This document shows positions 54,900 to 64,000 of a stretch of DNA of 64,000 nucleotides, piece by piece. The notes beneath the pieces were generated by a model that worked only from the letters and a program-made list of their open reading frames with translations, did not search any database and was not told the DNA's origin. The DNA is from Coenobita brevimanus (Eukaryota; Arthropoda; Malacostraca; Decapoda; Coenobitidae), in NCBI GenBank assembly GCA_032717465.1, contig CM064632.1:29312391-29376390 (forward strand), read 5' to 3'. The first letter of the stretch is position 1. Each line of letters begins with the position of its first letter. The translations under genes and the position numbers were made by a program.

Positions 54900-54927
<28 letters not shown>
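54530..54927 (+). repeat. (CT)n, (CA)n and CA-rich degenerate minisatellite
   Basis: CT run 54530-54559, CA runs 54594-54628 and 54899-54927. Between them are ~60 bp degenerate units with CACGCACGCACACGCATA and CAACAAGCATACTTACAC. Confidence 0.8.
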
Positions 54928-54931
<4 letters not shown>

Positions 54932-54984
54932 AATGTAGGGAGAACTAAAGAATACGAAAACTTAGCAAACAAGCATGGTCAAAT

Positions 54985-55335
54985 TGGGGGAGGCGGTGGC
55001 TCAATCGGTAGAGAGGTGGCCTGCAGTCCTATCGGACCCAGGTTCGAATCCCGGCTGGGGCAGGGAACAGTTTAAGGATTTGAATTTCATTAAATCAGGC
55101 TTACTGATCTACCAGAAGGCCCGCCGACATGTCGTAAAAATACCCCCGCTAATACCAATACACCAGTCCTGTATGAGACAGCCCTAGCATGTCTTCAATA
55201 TGGACGGTGGGTGTTAGCGCCGAAGTGGTGACATGTAGAGGTGTATGGTATGTAGGAGGACTGCTGGGCCTTGATAGCAGGCTGTGAAGCCTATGCCCAG
55301 AGTCGTACAAAAAAAAAAAAAAAAAAAAAAAAAAA
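54985..55335 (+). mobile_element. tRNA-derived SINE (family S1), copy 3, best preserved
   Basis: Head with A box TGGCTCAATCGGTAGAG (54998-55014) and B box GGTTCGAATCC (55041-55051). The body is as in copies at 12772 and 19612 (GCCCGCCGACATGTCG, ACACCAGTCCTGTATGAGAC, GTTAGCGCCGAAGTGGTGAC). A 27 nt poly-A tail directly follows GCCCAGAGTCGTAC. Complete promoter boxes and a tail indicate a young copy. The head is tRNA-like, but no host tRNA identity was assigned. Confidence 0.92.
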
Positions 55336-55499
55336 GCGCAGACCCCAACATAAATAAGAGAGTTGTGACGCAGTCGAGGCTCGTATCGGAAAATGATATA
55401 TGAAAAATTCTCTCCGGGTCAAAGGGATGGTTTGGGAGTGGTACTGAGAGAGAGAGAGAACCAGGACAAATGGATTGAGGACACTCCCCCCTTCCCCAC

Positions 55500-55695
55500 A
55501 ACCACCACCACACATATACATCCTCCTCCTCTCGATTTCTTTCTGCAGTTGGTCTTTGTTTTCTCCTTCCCTCCCTCCCTCCTTCCCACCCTGCTTTTTC
55601 CCTCCCTCTTTGGAGACAGGGGGAGGGAAGAGATAGGGAGGGAAGGAACAAAGAAACAAGCAAAGACGAGGTGTAGGAAAATCGAGAGAAGGGGG
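55500..55695 (+). repeat. Pyrimidine-rich then purine-rich inverted-style block
   Basis: CTCCTTCCCTCCCTCCCTCC-like sequence is followed after ~40 bp by GGGGGAGGGAAGAGATAGGG. The two halves are roughly complementary and could fold back. Confidence 0.55.
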
Positions 55696-55698
55696 ACG

Positions 55699-55794
<96 letters not shown>

Positions 55795-55817
55795 GTTAGA
55801 ATAGGGAGAATTACCCA

Positions 55818-55858
<41 letters not shown>
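55699..55858 (+). repeat. (TG)n and (CT)n microsatellites
   Basis: TG run 55699-55791 and CT run 55819-55858, separated by a 27 bp spacer. Confidence 0.97.
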
Positions 55859-55862
<4 letters not shown>

Positions 55863-56017
55863 ACTGACATTACATATTAATGTCACTACCGCGACTCTGG
55901 TTAGCACACCTTTAAGGCCTTTTCCGGTATTAATTAACGTTATGGTGGTCCTAAGTATTATTTTTATATTATATTTGCAATTAACATTAATTAGTTCTAT
56001 GTTATACTTCAGTCATC

Positions 56018-57125
56018 ATCATCATCATCGTTGTTGTCGTCATCGTCAGTAGTAGCAGTAGCAGTGGTGGTGGTTGTAATAGTAGTAGTAGTAGTAGTAG
56101 TAGTATTTGTATTAGAAATGGTGTTGGAAGTTTCACTGAGGTAGGAGAGGAGCCATTCCAATCACAAGGGAGTAATTATATTACCAGTGGTGATGGGGTA
56201 TTGGCAGTGTTGTGGTGGTGGTATGGTAATGGTGTGGTGTGGTGCGGAGGAGTAGGTGTAGTGGTGGTAGTGGTGTGGTGCAGCAGATGCGGTGATTGGA
56301 GTGTGATGGCTGTGGTGGTATTGTGGTGAGGGTGGTGGCAGTAGTGGTGTTGGTGTGGTGGAAAAGGAGTTGCGACAGTGTGCTGGAAATGTGGTGGGTT
56401 GTGGTGGTGGTGTTTGTGGTGTAGTAGACTGGGTGCGGTGTTTGTGGTGTATTAGACTGCGTGTGGTGTAGGTAGTGTGGTGGGTTGTGGTGATGGTGGT
56501 TGTGGTGTAGCAGACGATTTGGTGGTGGTAGTGGTAGGCTGTGGTCGTAGTGGTTGTGGTATAGTAAACTGTGTGTAGTGTTAATGATGTGGTGGGTTGT
56601 GGTGGTGGTAGTTGTGTGGAAACTGCGTGGTGTTGGTAGTGTGGTGGGTTGTGGCGATGGTGTTCGTAATGTAGTGGGTTGTGGTGGTTGCGATTGGGTA
56701 TGGTGGAATGTGGTCTTAAACAGTCGTTTGACCGATGATATTTGACGTACGGACATTCAGCTGATGGATGGATGATTGACCGAACGATGATTTGACCGAG
56801 AGTCGCTATGACTTACCGGAACTGTCACCGACATGACGTTAAACCAATCGGAAAGTTAGCTGAAAGAAACTGTTTTGTGGTGGTGGAGGAGGAGGAAGAG
56901 GAGGAGGAAGAGGTTAAATTGTTATGATGGTTTTATGGAGTAAGGCTGAGATGGTGTTGTAGTGGTGATGGTTACTAGTGTGGTGGAGTGAGGATGTAGT
57001 CGACAGTATGTTGTGATTGTGGTGGTGATGGTGGTGGTGGTATTTGGTGTGGTGGGGTGTGGTTTTTTGTGATGAACGTGTTGTGACTGTGGTGGTGGTG
57101 ATGGTTATTGGTGTGGTGGAGATCT
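56018..57125 (+). repeat. GTG-rich degenerate minisatellite region
   Basis: Starts with CATCATCATCATCG and AGTAGTAGTAGT, then long stretches of GTGGTGGTTGTGGTG. A phrase like GTGTGGTGGGTTGTGGTGGT recurs near 56390, 56477, 56588, 56637 and 56675. 56750-56880 is an unrelated island. The His/Thr/Pro-rich minus-strand frame is an artefact. Confidence 0.75.
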
Positions 57126-57567
57126 GATAAATCTGTGGTAGCTGTGATACTGAAAACATGGGTAATGAGTTATTCTCTAGTTTGTAGGATGGTTTTGGCA
57201 ATTGGTCGTTATAGCATTTGTTGTCGACCACTCAAATTATGAGTCAGATTTCCCTTTATAAAGTAAACATAGTTCTAATTCACCGAGCTATACGTATACA
57301 TTATAATAAAATAAATGAGAAAATACATGAAGTATTTCGAGGGATAATAATCAACAACATTAAAAATAAATAAATAAAAAGTGATACAATCGAAACGACA
57401 TATTCCAGCGGGGGTAATATTCACTGGCAATTCAGACTAGAGACGGCAGAATACACCCAGATTTCTGCCATTCGATTAGTAGTGGAAGGAATACTGGCTG
57501 TCAAATCAGTCCACTTTGGTAACACGAAATATGGAAGTTGCCAAGTGGCAGGGCCATTGTGGAAAAT
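57126..57567. other. Unrecognised sequence
   Basis: No supported feature. Confidence 0.5.
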
Positions 57568-57650
57568 ATTCTCGTCGTTTGGGGAGGCTGCCTAACACAT
57601 CTTTCTTACGAGCTTATTTCTGTCAATGGCGCACTAACACTATCAGGCTT
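57568..57650. mobile_element. Family A MITE, left end only
   Basis: ATATTCTCGTCGTTTGGGGA, GGCTGCCTAACACATCTTTC and TTACGAGCTTATTTCTG are a left end. The matching right end is not seen. Confidence 0.55.
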
Positions 57651-58030
57651 CTATACCCACTCATAAAAGAAAATTAAACTCTTCACTTCGGTGACGCAAT
57701 GTTTTAAGTTGTTTTTGCTGTTTTTGGGTGCTTTAATTCAGCTTCGGAAAGAATTTTCGAAAGAAGGGGGGTAGATATAGCCTGAATAAACTTCTTGCAT
57801 AGTAAAGACAAATGAAACAGTCATAACATTTCTTTGGTGGTCAGGTGATTAAACACGAAAAACACGTGTAATTGCAGGGAAGGGGTTTGGGGGATGGATG
57901 AAAATAACTGTTACCTCATTTTGCGTTATCAAGGATATGTGCCAGATTGTTGCCTCTTCCTTTCCCCCATCCTACCTACCCATCCGAGCCCCTTTCAACC
58001 TTAACAACCTTAACTACAGGTTTATCACGT

Positions 58031-58217
58031 TATCTTGGCCCAGATTTTCGTTGTTCTGTAATTTTTTTAATGTACTGTGACTCAGTGGCAGAAAAACAAA
58101 ATACTATGGTTCTGCGTCCATTCTACAGCAATCTTCACTACTAGCATCATCAGCTAGTCTTAATCTAATCTTACAACTCAGCTATCAAGATGGAGAGACG
58201 GAAATTTTAGGCCAGTT
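58031..58217 (+). mobile_element. Family B short inverted-repeat element, copy 4
   Basis: Starts TATCTTGGCCCAGATTTTCG, contains CTCAGTGGCAGAAAAACAAA and ends GGAAATTTTAGGCCAGTT. Confidence 0.65.
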
Positions 58218-58434
58218 GGTGGAAAAAGGTTAGAGCAGCCTTAACTCCTTCCTGTGAATGACCTTACAGATTACAGGGGGGGGGGGTTATCGGCCGGGAA
58301 ATAATGTGATAAATTAGTAATGAAGATAAAACAATTGCTGCTCTGTTCGACTTTCCAAGAATAAAAGTGTGTGAAAGGCAGAGGCTTACCTAAGACATGC
58401 CATCCCTTAGCACCCTCTTGATAACACCTGCCAC

Positions 58435-59455
58435 ATCTCAACACCCAGATAACACATGCCACCCCTCAACACACCCCCAGATAACACTTGCCACCCATCA
58501 ACACACCCCCAGATAACACATGCCACCCCTCAGCATCCCCCACATAACACATGTCACCCCTCAACACACCCCCAGATAACACATGCCACCCCTCAACACC
58601 CAGATAACACATGCCACACCTCAACACACCCCCAGATAACACATCCCATCCCTCACCTCACCTCCAGATAACACATGCCACCCCTCAACACACCCCAGAT
58701 AACACATGCCATCCCTCAACACACCCCCAGATAACACATGCCATCCCTCAAAACACCCCAGATAACACATGCCACCCCTCAACACACACCAAATAACACA
58801 TGCCACCCCTTAACACATCCCCAGAAAATACATGCCACCCCTCAACACACCCCCAGATAACACATGCCACCCCTCAACACACTCCCAGATAACACATGCC
58901 ACCGCTCAAAACACTCCCAGATAACACATGCCACCGCTCAACACACCCCCAGATAACACATGCCACCCCTCAACACACCCCCAGATAACACATGCCACCC
59001 CTCAACACACCCCCAGATAACACATGCCACCCCTCAACACACCCCAGATAACACATGCCACCCCTCAACACACCCCCAGATAACACATGCCACCCCTCAA
59101 CACACCCCCAGATAACACATGCCACCCCTCAACACACCCCAGATAACACATGCCACCCCTCAACACACACCAAATAACACATGCCACCCCTTAACACATC
59201 CCCAGAAAATACATGCCACCCCTCAACACACCCCCAGATAACACATGCCACCCCTCAACACACTCCCAGATAACACATGCCACCGCTCAACACACTCCCA
59301 GATAACACATGCCACCGCTCAACACACCCCCAGATAACACATGCCACCCCTCAACACACCCCCAGATAACACATGCCACCCCTCAACACACCCCCAGATA
59401 ACACATGCAACCCCTCAACACACCCCCAGATAACACATGCCACCCCTCAACCTTA
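58435..59455 (+). repeat. 32 bp minisatellite, about 32 copies
   Basis: The unit CCAGATAACACATGCCACCC plus CTCAACACACCC repeats with period 31-32 across ~1 kb. Variant units (CAAATAACAC, CCCCAGAAAATACATG, CACCGCTCAA) appear in the same order twice, about 381 bp apart (58790 and 59171), showing a block duplication of roughly twelve units. No spacer-like unique sequence lies between units, so this is not a CRISPR array. Confidence 0.93.
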
Positions 59456-59659
59456 CCCCTGATAAGAGATGCAGCCCTCAGCACTCCGCATCCGCCTATC
59501 CCTCCCCACCCCCTCCTGTGAGTGGCGTGATGGCTCCCAGGGGCGTTATCGGTCATAAAGAATGTGAGAAATTAAGCGGGGGTTGGGGCTGCGCATATTT
59601 GTGTTGGTGGCGCAATTAGGTTGAGTGTGTAACGTAGCTGAAATGTTCCCAAACAACGA

Positions 59660-59720
59660 GGGCCGTATTACAAGTGCCTTTGAGATTTCCTAACATCTAT
59701 TCACTAATTGCAAGGTACAT
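59660..59720. mobile_element. Possible family A MITE left end
   Basis: GGGCCGTATTACAAGTGCCT, TTCCTAACATCTATTCACTA is a very diverged match to the left end. Confidence 0.35.
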
Positions 59721-59879
59721 TTCATTATTATCTTCAGTGTTACTGGTGCAAAGAACGTCGATATTCAAACAAATTAAATAGCACACTAGAAAATGCTTGA
59801 AGATAAATAACGAACTAAAAAAAATCTTAGGTGTAATATGGCAGTCAAGAGGAGCATCAGAGAGTGCAACACCCAAGTC

Positions 59880-60600
59880 CACAAGTTGGTCTAATGGCTG
59901 AACACTTGACTTTACCCTGTGTTCTTGATCCACGAGTGATTGCCTTAAAAAAACAAAGAATCATCTTTGTCTGACCCTTAACACTTCCGCAGTTTGGGTA
60001 AAATTACTGAAGATCAAAAGTGTTCGAGATGATCTTGCTCTGCGATCTTGACCACTGACTTTTCCTTGTGACCTTGGAACTTGAATGATTGTTCTCAATT
60101 TTTTTTTTTTCCTTTATTTTTGCCTTACCTTGAATTTTGCTCCTGCGTTTGCTCTCAGTCGGATAAAAATTGATGAATCGATCTTGCCATGTGACCTTGA
60201 ACTCCGACCTATCGTTCTCAAAAACAACAGCTCAACCCATCAGATGATCCCCAAACCACCCCTCAAAGTTAAGTTCAGATTAAACTGAAATGGTTTTATT
60301 TTGTTCACATACAGACACACAGGGTAACTTTAGCCTTGCCCTGTGACCCTGACCTTTGACTGATGGTTCACAAAACTGAAACCCTTCTTTTTTGCATTAC
60401 CCTCAGCCGTTCCTCAAAGTGTGGTCTAAACCGGACAATAACTTTTGTAAGGTGACCTTGCTTGGTCAAATTTTCACCTAGCCTCGTGACCCTGACTTTG
60501 ACCTAATTATTCTTAAAGCAACAGATCAACCAGCTGGCTGACCATCCTCCTCCTCCCCAACCAGGCATGACTAAAATCGAGTGAAACTGACCTAGTTATT
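59880..60600 (+). repeat. TGACCTTGACCTTTGA tandem repeat array 2
   Basis: Repeated TGTGACCTTG, GATTGTTCTCAA, CTTACC, ACCCTTCCT and CGGATAAAAA landmarks, in the same order as array 1, over about six units. The array ends just before (CA)n at 60604. Confidence 0.65.
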
Positions 60601-60602
60601 TG

Positions 60603-60603
<1 letters not shown>

Positions 60604-60675
<72 letters not shown>
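60604..60675 (+). repeat. (CA)n microsatellite
   Basis: Pure CA run of about 71 bp. Confidence 0.98.
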
Positions 60676-60677
<2 letters not shown>

Positions 60678-60684
60678 CATCCAC

Positions 60685-60770
60685 TCCCGCTTTCCGTGCG
60701 TGGGTGTAATGTATTGCTAAGAAAAAATGTGTTCTGAAGTCTCAAATGTCGCCTAAAATAGAACACTAAC
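60685..60770. mobile_element. Family A MITE, right end only
   Basis: GTGTAATGTATTGCTAAGAA, AAAATGTGTTCTGAAG and CGCCTAAAATAGAACA are a diverged right end like that at 39240. Confidence 0.45.
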
Positions 60771-60984
60771 TCACTGGTAAACAAACCGACGCTTCCTTGC
60801 TTTAAAAAATACGAAGAAATATTGAAGTGTACTGAGGCATAAGCATCATTTACTGGAGGGTTTGTTAATAACCCACTCTCCCCTTGCCTGCAGTTGGGAT
60901 GACTTTTTCCTCTGCAACAATTTCTTACAACGTGATAATTGCATTGCCTTTACAACAAAAGTGAAGAAGGGCTCTCTCTCTCAC

Positions 60985-61310
60985 TGTGTGTGTGTGTGTG
61001 TGTGTGTTTACATAGGTGTCTGTGTAGGTACAAGTGGTGTGACGTGAGCGAAGGTGTGTATGTGATCATGTGGCGTGATGGTGTGGGTGTGTGTAAGGGT
61101 GTGGGACGAGGCAGGGTGTGGGACGAGGCAGGGTGTGGGACGAGGCAGGGTGTGGATGTAGTTATCTGTGTGGATATGAGTGGTATGGCCAAGGTGGGTG
61201 AGTAGGTGTGGGTGTGGGTGTGGGTGGTCTGGCGCCAGTGAGGGATATGGACGTAATGTAGGTGTTTGTGACTATATGTATGGTGATGATGTGGGTGTAA
61301 GTGTAGCTAA
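60985..61310 (+). repeat. (TG)n and 17 bp tandem repeats
   Basis: TG run 60985-61007, then GTGTGGGACGAGGCAGG three times in a row at 61099-61149, then GTGTGGGTGTGGGTG. Confidence 0.85.
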
Positions 61311-61358
61311 TGTGTAGATGTGGAGTAAAGACACCATAGCAGGCTCCACATCACCTCG

Positions 61359-61447
61359 TTATCTGTTATATGGCTACCACCCAACGTTGTAAATGGTTTC
61401 CTGGTTAAAGGAAACCATTAGACTTGTCAATCAGTGTAGGGCCACCT
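61359..61447 (+). repeat. Dispersed repeat with hairpin, copy 2
   Basis: ATGGTTTCCTGG and AAGGAAACCAT form a 10 bp hairpin at about 61393-61418. The flanks GTTATATGGCTACCACCCAA and GACTTGTCAATCAGTGTAGG match the minus strand of 6301-6390. Confidence 0.6.
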
Positions 61448-62030
61448 GAAGTGGAAAGATCAATAAAAAGTGACAAGAAGGATAGGGAGAAATAGGAAAA
61501 AGGGACGACAGACGCAGAGAGACAATGATAAAGTTGAAAGCAGAGGCACACAGCACCACATCAAGTGAAAGGATGATGGTCGACTCATGGGTGTAGGTGC
61601 AACTAACGTGTAGGTGTGGCTGTGGACTCTGGGGTGTGAACCAAGCCCCGTAACTTCCATCTGCTTTTGTCTGACTCACCACAGTCATTACTACCCCACC
61701 ACCAGAATAAAAATTCTAAAGTGCATATTCCCCCAATTCCAGTGGTGCTCCCTCACGAGTTACGAAGCAGTTAAAGCCGTAAGTATAAAGGAAGCAGTTA
61801 TTGGTAATCCTTTAGTGGGCAGGAAATGGCTGGAGCCCCAAGTATGAAATTCCCCTGCAGGGTGAGAAATGAAATCACACTTTCTTCCACACTCCCGTGG
61901 TTCCAGAGTGGCTCCAGTAAGGGGTAAAAAGTACGGTGAATTATATCATCGTTAAGACTTTTACTGCCATGACGTCTTTTATTGGCTAATTATTGCAACC
62001 TCCAGATGACAGAATCTGGATTCGAAGATT
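61448..62030. other. Unrecognised, with a family D trace
   Basis: ATGACGTCTTTTATTGGC and ATTGCAACCTCCAGATGACA at 61968-62010 are a family D copy. The rest is unassigned. Confidence 0.45.
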
Positions 62031-62034
62031 TTTT

Positions 62035-62345
62035 TTTGGGGGGGTAGGGGGAGAAGAAAGAACCAAAGGCTAGAAGCCCACAAATTTGTTCTAAAAAAAA
62101 GTAGGGGGCCCAAATTCAAGATCCGTTTAAGGCACCTGAAAACACTGCATATGGAAGACTGGGGGTCATAAGCAGAGGAAAATATAGACTGAGGAAGACA
62201 TTCCAGAGCTGACTTGTTGCATACATGAGGACTAAAAGTACTAGTGAACTCTTGCATTAGAGAGCTGCACAGAAAAGAGAAGCGAGTTTACTGCCAGACA
62301 GGTGCTACGAGCCCGCCGTGATGGAGGAGAGATGTAAACAGAAAG
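62035..62345 (-). mobile_element. Jockey-like LINE 3' end, decayed
   Basis: On the minus strand it matches 14090-14390: CATGTATGCAACAAGTCAGC, CTCTGGAATGTCTTCCTC, TATGACCCCCAGTCTTCC and ACGGATCTTGAATTTGGG, ending in GGTTCTTTCTTC. The frame is broken. Confidence 0.75.
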
Positions 62346-62397
62346 TTCCAGAAAACACTCCCTTCTCACTTTAACTCCCCCCAAAATCCTCCCCTTT

Positions 62398-62470
62398 ATC
62401 CATCCATCCATCCATCATCCAATCCTACATTGCCCCATGAGGAGCGTAGGAGCCCGGGGCTAAGACCAAG
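62398..62470 (-). mobile_element. SINE S2 3' end
   Basis: On the minus strand AGCCCCGGGCTCCTACGCTC, CTCATGGGGCAATGTAGGAT then (GATG)n matches 6555-6612 closely. Confidence 0.8.
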
Positions 62471-62932
62471 AAAAAAATCTCCCTACACCCCTTTACCCCC
62501 CCATCTTTAAACCCAGAAACCTCTTCCCTTCAACCCCGGAAAAAAATTAACCTCGTAAAACCTCATCACCCTCAACCCAGAAAAATAAAATAACTCTTCC
62601 CTTCATCCTTCAGTACCTTCCTTCACTTAAATCACGGGGAAAAAACCTCCTCTAATCCAACCCAGCCATACAACGCAAGCCCACCTCCCTGCCTGGATTC
62701 TGCTTCAATAATTAGCTACATAGTGTCTTGCACGTTTTAAGCACATGTTCAGCACCGGGCGTGATTAGTTTGGTGCTGATGACGCCGCCGCTAGCCTGAT
62801 TTTACCAGCATTAGCGCTCTGTCCTCTTATGCTGGCACGGTGAAGCCTTTAAATTGTTACATGTATTAATGGGGATGGGTCTGCGCCTGTGTAGGTAAGG
62901 TCTGGGTCTGTTTATTTTGGGGGACTGTGTAT

Positions 62933-62934
<2 letters not shown>
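62471..62934. other. Unrecognised sequence
   Basis: The first 200 bp is C-rich and degenerate (ACCTCTTCCC, CCCAGAAAAA). No gene. Confidence 0.5.

Positions 62935-62971
<37 letters not shown>
62935..62971 (+). repeat. (AG)n microsatellite
   Basis: Pure AG run. Confidence 0.96.
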
Positions 62972-62975
<4 letters not shown>

Positions 62976-63234
62976 TTCCGGACAGAAGACAGACACCCCC
63001 TCACAAAAAAAAAAAAAAACTACTGACCAAAGCTAAGTGTTACAGGTATAATCATTAAACAAGTCCTGGTTCAAACTGTCTCATAGAAAACACGATAAGA
63101 AAAATGAACCCTTATCCTCACCCACCACTCCTTCAGCAAGAAAGAAAAAAAAAAACTAGCGTACTGAAGACGACATATGCAAAAAAACATCACATAAAGA
63201 CTACAACATTACAACATATTCAGGCCAACTGCGA

Positions 63235-63690
63235 CCATACACAGTGACCCTGACTCTTAATTGGCTGTTCTTGATATCAAATACTCTCATCTTTGGCTTA
63301 CCCGGAATCCATCCAAAATGTTTGGTAAAAATCGTATGAAAACTCTTTCCGCTGACTTTGCTATGTCATCTTTGAGTTATTGTTCTCAAAAGCCAAGTTT
63401 GGTTCTAATGATATCAAAAATGTTTTAGTTATTTTATGTACACACCAAATACACAACTGTCAGACTTTGATCTTGCTCTGTGACCTTGGCATCTGAGTAT
63501 TTTACAGAATCCATTCCCTTCATTCTTGTTTTACCCTCTAACCTTCCACCCAAACTGGTCTAAGTCGGACAGAAACTATTAACTTTACCTTACCCTCTGA
63601 CCTTGACTTTTGTCCTACTGATCTCGAAAAGGGTCAACAACGCTTTGGCTGTACCTCAACACCTTCAATAGGCTTTAATATGTTTGGTTA
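63235..63690 (+). repeat. TGACCTTGACCTTTGA tandem repeat array 3
   Basis: ACAGTGACCCTGACTCTTAA, TGTTCTTGATATCAAAT, CTCATCTTTGGCTTACCC then further units with TCTGTGACCTTGGCATCTGA and CCTCTGACCTTGACTTTTGT. Four or so units. Confidence 0.65.
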
Positions 63691-64000
63691 CAAGTAAAGA
63701 AGAACTGTTTGAAAATAATCGTACGCTTCAACTCCATCCCGTTCTTGTAACTCGTTCCCTAACTTACATACCGGGTAGTCATTGTCAGAGTATAAGGCTG
63801 AGACTATGAGGCTGAAACTTGAGAGGCTCGCCATCATCCAGAAAACACTCTAACGATGAGACACTTCATTGTATAGTCTGACGATTGACAGGAATTAATA
63901 CGGGTACTGTTGGTAATATATGCTGTCACCATTCTAATTTACCGCTAAAATACCGAACCTACTTTCATCATCCCACCACTAACTTAACTTACCATAACTC
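63691..64000. other. Unrecognised sequence to the window end
   Basis: No supported feature. Confidence 0.5.

Noticed and set aside
54985..55060. Functional tRNA gene
   Set aside because: It has A and B boxes but no proper acceptor stem pairing, and it continues into a SINE body with a poly-A tail shared with two other loci.
55393..56052. 219-codon frame with Cys-Val and Ser-Leu runs, and overlapping minus frames
   Set aside because: Translation of (TG)n and (CT)n microsatellites and neighbouring simple sequence.
56181..56756. 191-codon His/Thr/Pro-rich minus-strand frame
   Set aside because: Product of GTG-rich degenerate repeats. No conserved domain.
58435..59455. CRISPR array
   Set aside because: The ~32 bp units are contiguous with no unique spacers, and the window is eukaryotic. 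It is a minisatellite.

Overview
The window looks like non-coding, repeat-dense nuclear DNA from an arthropod, most likely a decapod crustacean such as a crab, crayfish or shrimp. The evidence is the very high density of long (AC)n, (AG)n and (AT)n microsatellites, tRNA-headed SINEs, RTE-like, CR1-like and Jockey-like LINEs, and families of short inverted-repeat elements. The decapod placement is inference from repeat style; no host gene is available to confirm it. I found no host protein-coding exon, no functional tRNA gene and no rRNA gene I would call functional. The only long credible coding regions belong to retrotransposons.

Layout. 0-4.6 kb: two copies of a ~210-230 bp foldback MITE (family A), a 331 bp inverted repeat carrying a Penelope/hammerhead-like core, purine-rich simple sequence and an RTE-like 3' scrap. 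4.6-7.7 kb: a 5'-truncated CR1-like LINE with an open 382-codon frame, a tRNA-derived SINE and a decayed RTE-like LINE. 7.7-19.3 kb: a dense cluster of family A MITEs, a 15 bp minisatellite, a SINE, a Jockey-like LINE 3' end, repeats ending in GATA tails and a second foldback. 19.3-32.5 kb: SINE, two long polypurine blocks, microsatellites, three further MITE types and minus-strand RTE-like 3' ends. 32.5-36.0 kb: a full-length LINE (976-codon endonuclease plus reverse transcriptase ORF, minus strand) bounded by a possible 6 bp target-site duplication. 36.2-44.3 kb: CCTTGACC-type repeats, a 5S-rRNA-headed SINE, further MITEs and purine-rich sequence. 44.3-53.7 kb: mostly unrecognised sequence with a ~290 bp direct duplication and long microsatellites. 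53.7-64 kb: another SINE, GTG-rich DNA, a ~1 kb 32 bp minisatellite, two more CCTTGACC arrays and a decayed Jockey-like end.

How the parts relate. The intact LINE is the only apparent source of retrotransposition enzymes here. The RTE-like 3' ends at 7.6, 25.99 and 39.6 kb, the tails at 16.2-16.8 kb and the 3' end of the 5S-headed SINE share a terminal motif, GGCGTCTGGCAAT followed by a 4 bp microsatellite. That suggests a LINE/SINE tail-sharing partnership. The intact LINE itself ends differently, so it need not be the partner. The 5' end of the intact LINE can form a strong hairpin flanked by a 7 bp long-range pairing, a candidate structured RNA. All relationships were read by eye; no alignment or folding software was run.
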